NCBI GenBank assembly: GCA_965153455.1
Contig: OZ234494.1
Location: 6,448,001-6,512,000, forward strand
From: Sphagnum compactum
Lineage: Eukaryota > Bryophyta > Sphagnopsida > Sphagnales
Direction: 5' to 3'
DNA length: 64,000 nucleotides
Part shown: one piece after another, positions 1 through 9,836 of the stretch
Layout: every line of letters starts with the position of its first letter
Position numbering within the stretch: position 1 is the stretch's first letter
The notes under the pieces: generated by a model
The model's input: only the letters and a program-made list of their open reading frames with translations
The model's database searches: none
What the model was told of the DNA's origin: nothing
Made by a program: the position numbers and the translations under genes

Positions 1-2275
1 ATGGAAAGCCAAATCAAATGCATAAAACCCTAATTCCATTTGAAAGAATGTAAAATTTAACATGAAGGAAAAACTAAATTAAGACAAACCAAAAAGGGAC
101 CAGGCTTCGCACTTTTGGGGTTGGATTATTAATCCATCCAAGCTAATTAAGAAGCAAAATAATCAAAAGAATGTAAAACAATGAAGGCAAAGACGATGAT
201 GTAAGTGTCGTTGGCCATGGAAGGGAATAAATAAAAAAGGAAAAGATTCATTAAACTATGTATGCTCAAATATGAACAAGGACCAAAAAAAAGGCCCATT
301 TAGCGAATTGTTCTCACACATGCTAGTGGATAACAATCAAGCCTCTTTGAAAAGATGATGACTAAAAAAAAACAGGAGATGTCAGGCATAAAAAGAACAA
401 ACAAAAAAAAGAGTTGTGACAATTGTCCATTCATCAAATGAAGTTTTTGGAAGATAACCATATGAAAAATTATGTTGAAAGCATTTGCAACATCTACTTA
501 CAACACCATGCACTCAAGGTAAATATTTAAGGTCGTTCGAATGTTGTGCACCATTATTTCACACCTTCCTTCAATTGCAACATCAAACTAATGAAAAGAC
601 AAATGAATCAAAAATGTATCATAAAAGGAAGAGCATGCTCACTAATCGAAACAACATTTCACCCATTGCCATTAGCCAAAAACTTTCAAAAGGTTTAGCC
701 AACATTATTAACCTTGTTGCATTAAGGGCCCAAATTATGTTCCCAAAGATATAACTTATAACAACATAAAAACACATTAAAATCAATTAGAGAAAATCGT
801 TGGTCAAATTTTCACAATCAAATGAATTTCAAAGGTGCTAAAAACCATGTTTAAAGACCCATTAATCAAAAGATGAAACAAGCGAATGAATGTAAACTTA
901 AAAAATTCAAGGTCGAATCCAAGTTTATATTCAGTTAAAATTTCATCAAAGATTTAAGCATGGTGAAAATAAATCTAGGAAGTGAGGAGTCGCCAATGCA
1001 ATAACAATTTCCAATAATGTCAAGGTGGGGCAAGAGAAACGAAGGCTTTAACAACACATCCATATTCTCTAACACACCCCAAAGCTAAACTTTGTTTTGA
1101 AACAATGAAAAGGGGCATGGAGAAGAAAAGGAAGGTGTTTGGAAAGAGGTGCCATCAAAAGGGAATTAGTTTGAAAGCAATGTCATAGCAAGGGTGTGTG
1201 TGTGATAAATGTTTAGCTTGAAACTCCTCCCAATTGCTTAAATTTTGTTATAAATGTATTATAGTTTTTCTATGGTCAACCACTCCCAAGGAGGAGACTT
1301 GTCACCACTATGAGAATAAGAAAAAAATGCCATGCAATTTGGGTTTTGGGCTAGGTGGTCCAATGGAAAATGGAAAATCAACTACACTTCTTGTTTCAAG
1401 GTAACATTGATGTGCAAAATATAAATGTGACCTAGGGAACCCAAGATGGAAAACATAAGGGGGTCAAGTTTTTAATATCTAAGCCCAAGTTGAACAAGGT
1501 TAGGAAGGGGCTTGAAGGGTAATTGAAGCAACCTCCTTGCCACCCAAAGGAAAGGCTTAAAATGCCTAGTAGTTCCTGTTTCAAAGCTTATGGATCTTGA
1601 CCAAGGTGTCATCAATTAACCCAATGCAACTCTAGAATTTTGGAAATTTTCTAACTTAAAGAGTCCTTTCTTAAATTGTGGGTGATTAGATTTCATTGGC
1701 CAATGCATTGTTGATGCAAGATGTAATAAACATTATGTAAGTGCGTACACTACTATTTACTTAGTTTCACATGAAGGTATCAAACATGGTTGTGTTGTTT
1801 TTCACGTACAAAATGAACCTTAAAAGGCATTGTGTAGGGTTCAACTTTGATGGAGGTTCAATAAGAATATGAACTTCAACTATAAATCTTGCATTGCTCA
1901 TGATTGTGAAGACCACAAGTGATGCCAAATTTTCAATAATGTTGGAGTTGATTGCATTTTTTGTAATGCATTTTGAACATTAACCTTAAAATTCGCAAAG
2001 CGAACAACACCTTTTCCTATTTCATCAAAATTGAAAAACTCAAGAGGCTTGATGGTAGTTATTGCAAAATTAAAACAATTGTTGTTTTTCATCTCTATCT
2101 TTTCAAACAACTCTTCATCAAAATTCGAAGATAAACTAAAACTCTTACTTGAAAAAGAAGAATGTGAGGAAACCATTTTTGAAAATGAGAAATACAAACT
2201 TTAGAAGTGGAGACTTCTTTTAGTAACTTCCCACACATGCCAAAAAAATTTCGAAACCGTTTTTGAACCCACTTT
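1..2275. other. AT-rich intergenic DNA, no gene recognised
   Basis: No reading frame here has recognisable protein motifs or a convincing exon chain. The only frames are short (under 100 codons) and of low complexity. I see no terminal repeats or RNA gene. Confidence 0.5.
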
Positions 2276-2540
2276 CCCACCTAAAGTTTTTGTCGATTTC
2301 TCACATGCCATAAACTTACCATAACAACACAATGCGCACGTACCCACCTAAAATATTCGTTAACTTCTCACGTGCAAATAAACTTACCATAACACAGCCT
2401 ATTCACCCACCAAAAATCTTTATTAATTTCTCACATGTCAAGAACTTATCATAACAAATGATTTACCCACCTAAAATCTTTGTTGATTTCCCATGGGCCA
2501 AAAATTACCAAAACAACCCATTTTCCCACCTAAACTCATA
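2276..2540. repeat. Tandem repeat, 60-67 bp unit, about 4 copies
   Basis: The phrase cccacctaaa or a close variant recurs at 2276, 2343, 2406, 2466 and 2525. Each time it is followed by a variant of 'tttgttgatttctcacatg' and 'aacttaccataac'. Copies have diverged by substitutions and small indels. Confidence 0.75.
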
Positions 2541-3065
2541 TAACTATACCACAAACACAACCCAACAACCTTTGAACCCAATAGCCAATTTTTTTATAAA
2601 AAAATTAACCCCAAAACTTAAAGCTTACATACAAAATAACACTTTCTAAACAACCCTATGACTTAAAGTTGAGAAAATTAACTAAAAGTAAACACCGAAA
2701 CACAATTCACCAAAAAATTAAAAGAAAATTTTAAAACCCAAACACTAAACAAATAAAACAACCAAAAAACATACCCCTAAAACCTAATCCCCAAAAACAA
2801 CTAACAAAGAAACCCTTAAAACCCAAACCTTACAAAAGCAACTAAAACACAACCCCCAAAATCCAAACCCTAAAAACAAACTAAAAACAAAAGAGCCTTA
2901 TAACCCAAACCCTGAAAAGAAAAAATCTTAAAATCCAAACCTTAAAATATAAACAAAAAACTAACCCCTTGCACCCAAACCCTAAAAAACACAATTGAAA
3001 AGCAACCCCTAAAATCAAAACCTAAACATCAATAATTAAAAACTAATTTCTAAACCCAAACCCTA
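2541..3065. repeat. G-poor, telomere-like A/C-rich tract
   Basis: The plus strand is almost devoid of G for about 500 bases and is dominated by variants of cccaaaccctaaaa, cccctaaaac and aaccctaaaaac. This resembles degenerate (CCCTAAA)n plant telomere repeat. It ends just before the Helitron-like element. It could be a decayed interstitial telomeric tract or a telomere-derived satellite. Confidence 0.6.
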
Positions 3066-3296
3066 AAAACAAAGTACTAACAAGTGCCTCCAAAAAGTCA
3101 AACATATACCCATACAACTTTTATACACTCGTCTAATATATATAATATCCTTGGTTTTGTCCTCTTGCGGTGGTGTCTGGTCGTCCTTTCCATCCATCCG
3201 TCCCGTCTTCCATCCATCTAAGTTCTTCATCCCGGAAGAAGAAGATGATGGAAGAGGAGGAGGACGAATGGCAGCAACATGCAGCTCTGCATGGTT

Positions 3297-3542
3297 GTCC
3301 TCTTGCGGTGGTGTCCGGCCGTCCCGTCTTCCTCCATTGTTGTGGAAAGTGGGGGATGCCAGGAAGAAGAAGAAGACTGTCCTCTTGCGGTGGTGTCCGG
3401 CCGTCCCGTCTTCCTCCATTGTTGTGGAAAGTGGGGGATGCCAGGAAGAAGAAGAAGATTGTCCTCTTGCGGTGGTGTCCGGCCGTCCCGTCTTCCTCCA
3501 TTGTTGTGGAAAGTGGGGGATGCCAGGAAGAAGAAGAAGACA
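3297..3542. repeat. Three perfect-to-near-perfect 82 bp tandem copies
   Basis: Units start with gtcctcttgcggtggtgtcc at 3297, 3379 and 3461, and each ends in a gaagaagaagaaga tract. Copies are nearly identical, so amplification is recent. Since 82 is not a multiple of three, each copy is read in a different frame, which explains overlapping open frames on both strands here. The unit start resembles the Helitron subterminal sequence at 3160. Confidence 0.9.
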
Positions 3543-3602
3543 AAGAAAAACAAGAAGAAGAAGAAGATGGATTGATGTGGGTTTTGGTTTTGTGCAGTCC
3601 GG

Positions 3603-3906
3603 GGGAGGGACTGGAGGGACTGAAAGCATTGGAACAGGGTGGGAACGTGGACGAATCGCCAGTGGAACAAGTGAGACGAACGGTTCCCAATACGGATGAT
3701 CCGAGTCTGCCGGTATGAACATTCCGGATGTGGACAATAGGCTTGCTATTCTTGCTTGGAATTCCTGGAAAATGCCATTAGAGAACTTGGAAATTCTTTC
3801 TCAACATGCTTTGCGTGTACTTTATGAAAGGTTTGAAGTTCTGAGGCTTTTGTCAGGATTTCAGTGTGAGGATTTTCCAGTGTTTCCAAACAACTTCATC
3901 ACAAAG
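3603..3906 (+). pseudogene. Captured exon of an unrecognised gene, with apparent frameshift
   Basis: Two protein-like stretches abut in different frames. The first ends in ...VRRTVPNTDDPSLP near 3712. The second, from 3715, reads NIPDVDNRLAILAWNSW and continues through LENLEILSQHALRVLYERF to NNFITK. It is followed by a good splice donor (ACAAAG/GTGGGT, 3906/3907). Composition and the donor suggest a genuine exon. Loss of one base near 3713 would explain the frame change. I do not recognise the family. It lies inside the Helitron-like element with other gene scraps, so capture from a host gene is inferred. Confidence 0.45.
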
Positions 3907-4014
3907 GTGGGTCATTTCATAATCATTTTTTTAAAAAAATTTAAAGAAAATTTCAATTCGAGTTTTTTGTTAACAAAATTTCAAAGTTTTTTTTCCTCTG
4001 GCAAAATTGGTTTT

Positions 4015-4394
4015 CAGAATCATATATAATTGGTGGGAACCAACTATGGTGGCATGGTGACATTCCGGATGGCAGAGATGTATCCAAATTTTGTGAAGAA
4101 AGTGGTGATTTCCAGCTCAGGGGTGGGTTTTGTGTCGACTAGCTTGGACGAGCTTCTTGCCAGGAGCAATCTGTCCAGCATATCGGAGCTCATGTTGCCA
4201 TTTTCAGTCAAGGGAAAGAAGGTATTCCTTGCGAATGTGACATACAAAGCAATGTGGCTCCTGAATTTCATTCTTCACGATATGCTCCAAGTGAGTTTAA
4301 CTCATTATCATCCATTATCACAAACCTGAAAAATCCAATTGAGAATGTTTCAAGACTTTGAACTTTCCTGGAGTCATCATCATCATGTACATCA
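4015..4394 (+). pseudogene. Captured alpha/beta hydrolase fragment (exon 1 end plus intron 1)
   Basis: This is a close copy of 35847-36238 in the intact hydrolase gene. It covers the last part of exon 1, the splice donor (CTCCAA/GTGAGT) and part of intron 1. Because intron sequence is present, it was copied at DNA level, not by retroposition. The nucleophile-elbow motif GTSYGG has become GTNYGG (AGC to AAC at 4042-4044), removing the catalytic serine. The first exon half, with the HGFAP oxyanion region, is missing, so no active enzyme is possible. The remaining terminal exon fragment lies at 6112-6278. Confidence 0.9.
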
Positions 4395-4609
4395 GGATTT
4401 TCTTATTTTCATTTTTTTAATCCTAAAAAAACAAAATACCACTCCTATATGAGAATTTGGGTGAAAAAGAAGAATCCACAATGAGAGGATGTGGAGACAA
4501 ACTTGGAAGCTATTTTAAACCCTAAAAGTTTCAGTGAAATTGAAAACAAGAGTGCTGAGAGAGGACCACTCCAGCCGAAAAGGCTCACCCTGCTCCTGTG
4601 AGAATTATG

Positions 4610-4960
4610 ACTTAAGGTTAATTATTTTTAAAATAATTTAACCTATAGTTAAAAATATATGTCAATACTTTGGTTTAGGATTAAAATATTTTTAATGTTT
4701 AAGCCTAAGGTTGGAATTCTTTTAATAGTTAAGCTTAAGGTTGGAAGGTTTTTAATATTTTGGCTTAAGTTTAAAATCTTTTTAGGCCTAAAGATAAATC
4801 TATTTGGGCCTAAAGGTTAAAATCTATTTAGCCCTAAGGATTAGAATCTTTTTATTATTTTGACTTAGGATTTTTAAAAATTGCCATTTTGGCTTGGGTT
4901 AGAATCTTTTTATTGTTTTGACTTAAGATTAACAAAAATTTAGCACTGAGGCTTACAATT
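4610..4960. repeat. Degenerate about 30 bp minisatellite
   Basis: Roughly ten units of the form 'taaggttagaatcttttta' followed by 'atattttggct' occur here, with 20-30% divergence. The same unit returns at 5870-6010 (ggcctaggattagaatttttt). Both lie inside the Helitron-like element. Confidence 0.65.
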
Positions 4961-5539
4961 AGGTTTTAAATTGGGCATTCTAAAAAATTCCTGAAAAACA
5001 TTTCTCAAAATGCTTGAAAAATATTCATTAGTTTGAGAATCTTTATTCTGCCCAATATATTTTGGGTAGATTATATAGGTTGATTTTTTTTCATTTTTGC
5101 TGAAGAATTTGGGAAATCAACAAATCCTATGCTCGGAAATATTCATGAGATTTTTTTTCTAAGATGCTTGAAAAAATTTCAGGCAATTTTGGAAATTTTA
5201 GCTTGCTTTGGAAAGTTATAAATGCTGATTTTTATCATTTCTGCCCAAAATATATTGGGCATTGGACGCTTGAAATTTATTGGCATTTTGGGAATTCTCA
5301 TTTTGCTCAATAATAACCGGCACCTTATAAATGTTGAAGATAGTTTTCATTTATGCCCAAATTTTTGGGGCATTCTGAAAATGTTCTCATGCTTTAGAAA
5401 TTTTGGGCAGTTTGAGATTTTTTTTTGTCCAGTAAGTTCGAGCAGATTATGAAGGTGAAAAAACTTTTTTTTGTCACTGCCCACCATCCCGGGTGCTCTT
5501 CTCACATAAAAGTTAATATGTTGGGTAGACCAACATTAG

Positions 5540-5705
5540 GACAAATGTCTTAGCACCCTTAAGACAAATGTTTCACACCCCTAGGACAAATGTCTTGCTC
5601 TCTTAAGCCAAATGTCATCCATTCTCAGAACAAATGTCCCATGCCTTTAAGGTAAATGTCCTACACCCTTAAGACAATTGTCCTATGCCCTTAAAACAAT
5701 GACCT
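5540..5705. repeat. Degenerate 25-28 bp minisatellite
   Basis: About seven units of 'cttaagacaaatgtcctaca' with variants (aggacaaatgtcttagcacc, cagaacaaatgtcccatgcc). It is a second, unrelated minisatellite inside the same Helitron-like element. Confidence 0.7.
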
Positions 5706-6111
5706 TGGGTCAAATTGTAATAGCCCCAAGCCATTGGACCAAGAATTTTTGTGTATTTGATAAAAATACACATTTAAAATAATAATAATACACGTATATT
5801 GGCTTATTCTTAGACCTCATGTCAAGAAAGTTTACCCCAAGACAAAACTAAATTTTGCATATGCATATTGGCTCAAGGTTGGAATATATTTAGAGAATGT
5901 GGCTCAAAGTTAAAATCTTTTTTGGACACTTTGGCCTAGGATTAGAATTTTTTGAGCACTTTGGCCTATGGTTGAAACATTTTTTAACAATTTGGCTTGA
6001 GGTTGGAGTCATGTACCAGTATGGCCCTTTTGATATTCTGCACACAGCCAAGGAAGGGCACATATTTCAAGAATGCCCTTGCGACCAGGGCATTAACTTA
6101 GGCATTAACTG

Positions 6112-6278
6112 TGCAGACACTTAGGTACAAGCAGAGCAAAGTTGGTTGTGATGAAGAATTGTGGGCACATACCTCAAATTGAGAATCCCAAGGAATATAA
6201 CCACATCATCCTCAATTTCCTGAAAACCTACCCCTAGAACTCAACCAAGGATTGATTGATATTGATCAATCTTTTAAG
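6112..6278 (+). pseudogene. Captured alpha/beta hydrolase last exon
   Basis: This is a near copy of 37112-37278: the splice acceptor tgcag, the whole terminal coding exon of the intact gene, its TGA, and about 20 bases of 3' UTR (gattgatattgatcaatctt). It keeps the catalytic-His motif as CGHIPQIENPKEY. Introns 2 and 3 and exons 2-3 are absent, replaced by about 1.7 kb of unrelated sequence. The copy ends exactly where an adenylate-kinase-like fragment begins (6277-6278), marking a capture junction. Confidence 0.9.
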
Positions 6279-6346
6279 AGGATTATGATTTTTGGAGTTC
6301 CGGCTTCTGGAAAGGGGACGCAATGTGAGCTCATTGCAGCCAAGGT
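6277..6346 (+). pseudogene. Adenylate kinase P-loop exon fragment, copy 1
   Basis: It translates as RIMIFGVPASGKGTQCELIA. GxPxxGKGTQ is the hallmark ATP-binding P-loop of adenylate kinases (AMP + ATP to 2 ADP), and the flanking CELI is typical of plastid-type plant enzymes. The frame stops shortly after (TGA within gtgcattgaag). Only the P-loop exon is present, so it is non-functional. It is fused directly to the captured hydrolase tail. Confidence 0.85.
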
Positions 6347-6564
6347 GCATTGAAGAAATTTCCTGAATTGCAAATTGGAAAGCACTTCTGATGGAAGGAA
6401 TATTGTTGTAAATTTAGCCAGTTTTGACACTGTTTCTTCGTTGTTGTCTAAGCAGAATTTCAAATCGCTGCTACTGTTGCAACATCATAATATTTCGACT
6501 TATTGGTTTTTCTTTTTTTTTCCTCTGGCAAAATTAGTTTAGGCCTCGGCAGGAATGGAGGCCC

Positions 6565-6628
6565 TGAGGATTATGATTTCTGGAGTTCCGGCATCTGGAA
6601 AGGGGACGCAATGTGAGCTCATTGCAAC
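6565..6628 (+). pseudogene. Adenylate kinase P-loop exon fragment, copy 2
   Basis: A second copy of the same exon (RIMISGVPASGKGTQCELIA), about 290 bases after the first and closer to the family consensus (IMISG instead of IMIFG). The block ttcctctggcaaaattagtt lies just upstream at 6523. A near-identical block stands upstream of the hydrolase fragment at 3994. It was duplicated, or captured twice, within the Helitron-like element. Confidence 0.85.
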
Positions 6629-6697
6629 CAACTTTGCTTTCAACAGACCTCTTCACCTATCTCCCCCCCCTTCAACACAACAACTCTCATTAAATCG

Positions 6698-7340
6698 ATG
6701 AACGAAGAAGAAGAGGAGGCCCTTTTGGAGGACCCACGCATCCGCCGGAATCGTCTTGCTCGGGAGAGGCACGCTGCTCGATCTGAGGAGCAACGTGCGG
6801 CAGATGCCAACCGGCGAGCAACTCACAGAGCTACGCGTAGTGATGCGCAAATTGTTGCGGATGCCAACTGGTGGGCAACTCAGAGAGCTATGCGTAGCGA
6901 TGCGTAGATTGCAGCGGATGCCAGCTAGCGAGCAGCTCAGAGAGCTGCGCGCAACGATGCCCAGATTACGACGGATGCCAACCGACGGGCAGTTCAGAGA
7001 ACTACACGCAACGATGTGCAGAATGCAGCGAATGCCAGCTGGCGGGTAGTTAAAAAAACTACGCGCAACGATGCGCAAATTGTTTTGGAAAATGTTGTGT
7101 GTGTTAACGCCCGGACACTTTTGCATTCTGATAGGCAACAAGAAATGCATAACGCGGATCCTCAGGCTCACCAGGGCCAGCGTGAGTAATTGTCGGAAGA
7201 GCGTCGCTAAGAAATTCGAAACGTTGACCGTCAAGCACGCAGTGCCCAGCGTGAACTGGATCGCGCAAACCAAGGTGGGAATCAAATGATACCTTTGGCG
7301 CGCCATGAATTTGATGGCAGCCATCGTGGTCTTGGGGGTT
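6698..7340 (+). pseudogene. Decayed 19-residue-repeat coding remnant (Helitron Rep N-terminus-like)
   Basis: The frame starts MNEEEEEALLEDPRIRRNRL and then holds about five copies of a 57-base (19-residue) repeat of the type ADANRRATHRATRSDAQIV, from about 6800 to 7080. In-frame stops lie at 6907 and about 7047. A basic/acidic tail follows (RNVDRQARSAQRELDRANQ). Arg/Ala-rich tandem repeats of this kind occur at the N-terminus of many Helitron Rep-helicase proteins. No Rep HUH motif or helicase motif is visible. I infer a remnant of an autonomous element's gene, but a captured host exon is possible. Confidence 0.45.
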
Positions 7341-7696
7341 AGGGTTAGCACGCCCTTCATAAACGCTTTTCAAAAGAAGAAAGCTTGGAATCTGCCCAAA
7401 TCCTCCACAAATCTCAGCGATTTCAAAACCTGTTTTTTTTCTCCTCAAAATGTGGCGATTTCAAAACTCTTTTTTTTCCCCTCCTGGAAATGTGGCGATT
7501 TAGTTATTTTTTGGAAATTTTCCAAAATGCTTGCTTCACCATGTATGTTTTCATGGGGGACTTTTCAACGGATTTTCGTCACAAAAAATAAATAAAAAAT
7601 AAATAAAATTAGCTGCTTTGCGCCTTTGTGTGTGTCTTTCTTGGTTTAAAGAAATCGGGGCACTTCACAGTGTCTGAAGGTCACGGGTACCCACTA

Positions 7697-8440
7697 TCTA
7701 CTTATATAATATTTTAGGTTTTGTCCTGTTGTGGTTGGCGGTCGTCCTTTCCATCCATCCGTCCCGTCGTCCATCCCGTCATCCATCCGTCCCTCCATCC
7801 ATCCAAGGCAAAGAGGGGGGGGAGGGCGCGGGCCCTTCTTAAATTGCAAAACTCCACTGTTTCAGGGAATTGCCCATTCTGCCCTATTTATAGCACAATA
7901 GGTATCCATCCTCTTATGAAGGGGTATTGGCCCATAATAAAAATTTCAGGCAGGCACTGAGGAAGGCTCGGTATGCAATCAGTGCAGCCAATTTTTTCTT
8001 TTTTGGGGTTTTGGGGAGAGGGGGAAAGGGAGAAATTTTTTCTTTTTTCTATTGGGGGTGAGGGTCCCGTCATCCATCCATGGAATGGAGGAGACAATCA
8101 TGTGGCAATTTATCTCATAGTAAGGAGGTAGTTGCCAGGAGGGACCGACCCCAGGTCGTCCCTAGCAGTGTTGTTTTTTATTTTATTTTTCTAAGATTTT
8201 TTGTTTGTAGCCACAGTGACCTTCCTCAAGAAGATTGTGCCAAAACTGGCTATAAAGCCGGGTATGAAGTAAACAACTGTAATCATGCTTCTATATCTTT
8301 GACTACATAGTACACACTCAAAACCAACCAAATATATTTGATAATTTTGTCTTTTTTTGCTCCCCCCCCCCCCCCCCCCCGCCCCCCCCACTCACTTTTG
8401 GGGGACTTCACAGTGTCCGAAGGTCACGGGTACCCACTAG
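7697..8440 (+). mobile_element. Short non-autonomous Helitron-like element 2
   Basis: It starts TCTACTTATATAATATTTTA directly after an A. It ends with the gggtaccc palindrome and CACTAG, followed by T, matching the A|TC...CTAG|T insertion rule of Helitrons. Both ends match element 1, to which it is joined head-to-tail (cccacta|TCTACTT). The 744-base interior has no coding sequence. It contains ccatccatccgtccc repeats and a C-homopolymer tract at about 8362-8390. Confidence 0.75.
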
Positions 8441-9836
8441 TAATCCCATAATACAACTAGGGTATCACTGAGGTTTGCTTTTAAATTCAAAATTAAGTTT
8501 AATCCATAATATTAACCCTTAGGTTGAGTCTTTTGTCTTCAATTGGGGTGACTTTGATGATATAAAAAAAGCAAGGATAAAGTTTCAAATTTCAATTCCC
8601 AATTTGGGTGACTTTAAAGATACCCAAAAAATGGGGATGAAACAAAACTTAAATAATTAAATTGGGGACAGACTAGGGACTGCTTTGAAGGTGACTTTAA
8701 TACTCCAATTTTGTTTGTTTTGAAAATTGATACTGAGGCAATTGTCAACACTGGCCTGGTATTAAAAACACTCTTTACCATTACTATTATTATTTTCAAA
8801 TGTGATTAAAAATCATGAATTGACAATAACCAAGTGTATCTGGATATTTTGCAACCATCAAAACAAGTATAGATTAAAGAACACAATAGAGTAAATACCA
8901 AAAGAATTGCACAAAAAAGGACATATTACTGGTGTGGAAATCCCCAAAATAATAGAGTTATTTGTGAAGTCGGGGGTGTCTTTCACCCTGCCTTTGAGCC
9001 TCCTTCCTTCTTCCACCCCTATCGTCTCCTTCAGTGGTATCCGCAAAGTAAGGAGATTTTATTAAATCTGAGTATGAAATTGTTGAAACTCAGCATTTGC
9101 CACACAAGATTCGAGAGTATTTATAGTAGTTGTACAGGTGGCAGCAGTGAAAATATATGTAGCAGCAGTGGAGGCGCTCAAGAAAAAGGAAAGACAGTAT
9201 GAAACTGAGTCTACCCTTCCCCTTGAAGGCAGATTCACAACCTCACAATCCCACAACCCTCATCACAATCCAATTGCCATAAGACCGATCACATATACAA
9301 CCACCAATTTCCAAAGTACAATGATCATTGTGTTTTATCCAATTTTGCAATGCAATCAACTTGTGATAAAAGAGTGCACAATTTCCAAGCCAAAAGGTGC
9401 CACAAATTTTTAAAAATCCAATGCAACCAGTGAGTGTACAGGGTCTTTCACCTTTTGCACAAACAAAATCCAAGACTTAATTGTTCTTTGAAGGTGCCAG
9501 GTTAGCACCATCAGAGCCTGCTCAAAAAAAGAATGAAAAACATAATCACTTCCCTCTTTGTCCAGTAAAACAGATAGGGCACTTATCACAAGTGGAACCA
9601 CCCATTTAGACCAGTACTCATGCAGAATTTATTATACGGGAATAGAACCAGTTTCATCACAATTGAGTACACTACATCTTCCGACAGAAGGCCAACAGTA
9701 TCCTCTTCAGTTCACACCTAGCCCTGTCCTTCTGCTGTGAGCTCCGAGCTGATTCCAAGTCAGTCAAGCCAGTGAAAAATTGAAAAATTGCCTACCTTGC
9801 TCAACAGACTGTCATGCCTTTCCAGCTCACCCATTT
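8441..9836. other. Intergenic DNA and probable 3' UTR of the minus-strand gene
   Basis: No convincing exon was found. The part nearest 9836 is downstream of the minus-strand stop codon and probably includes that gene's 3' untranslated region. Short minus-strand frames at 9062-9256 and 9410-9601 have no recognisable domain. Confidence 0.4.

Larger units (their letters stand above)
3132..7696 (+). mobile_element. Helitron-like element 1 with captured gene fragments
   Basis: The left end (TCTAATATATATAATATCC, then ttttgtcctcttg) matches the left end of the adjacent element at 7697, with a 5' TC and an AT-rich start followed by a shared gtcctttccatccatccgt block. The right end (cttcacagtgtctgaagg, then tcacgggtacccacta) matches the right end of the neighbour at 8440 but lacks the final G. 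Helitrons begin TC, end CTRR after a short palindrome, and insert between A and T. Here the palindrome gggtaccc lies just before the end. The base before the left TC is G rather than A, so that boundary is less certain. Contents are parts of unrelated genes, minisatellites and a decayed coding remnant. The assignment rests on terminus structure, not on an intact helicase. Confidence 0.65.

Noticed and set aside
3063-3740. Overlapping open frames of 100-220 codons on both strands
   Set aside because: They arise from the three 82-base copies and GAAGAA runs. Frames change in each copy and no domain is present.
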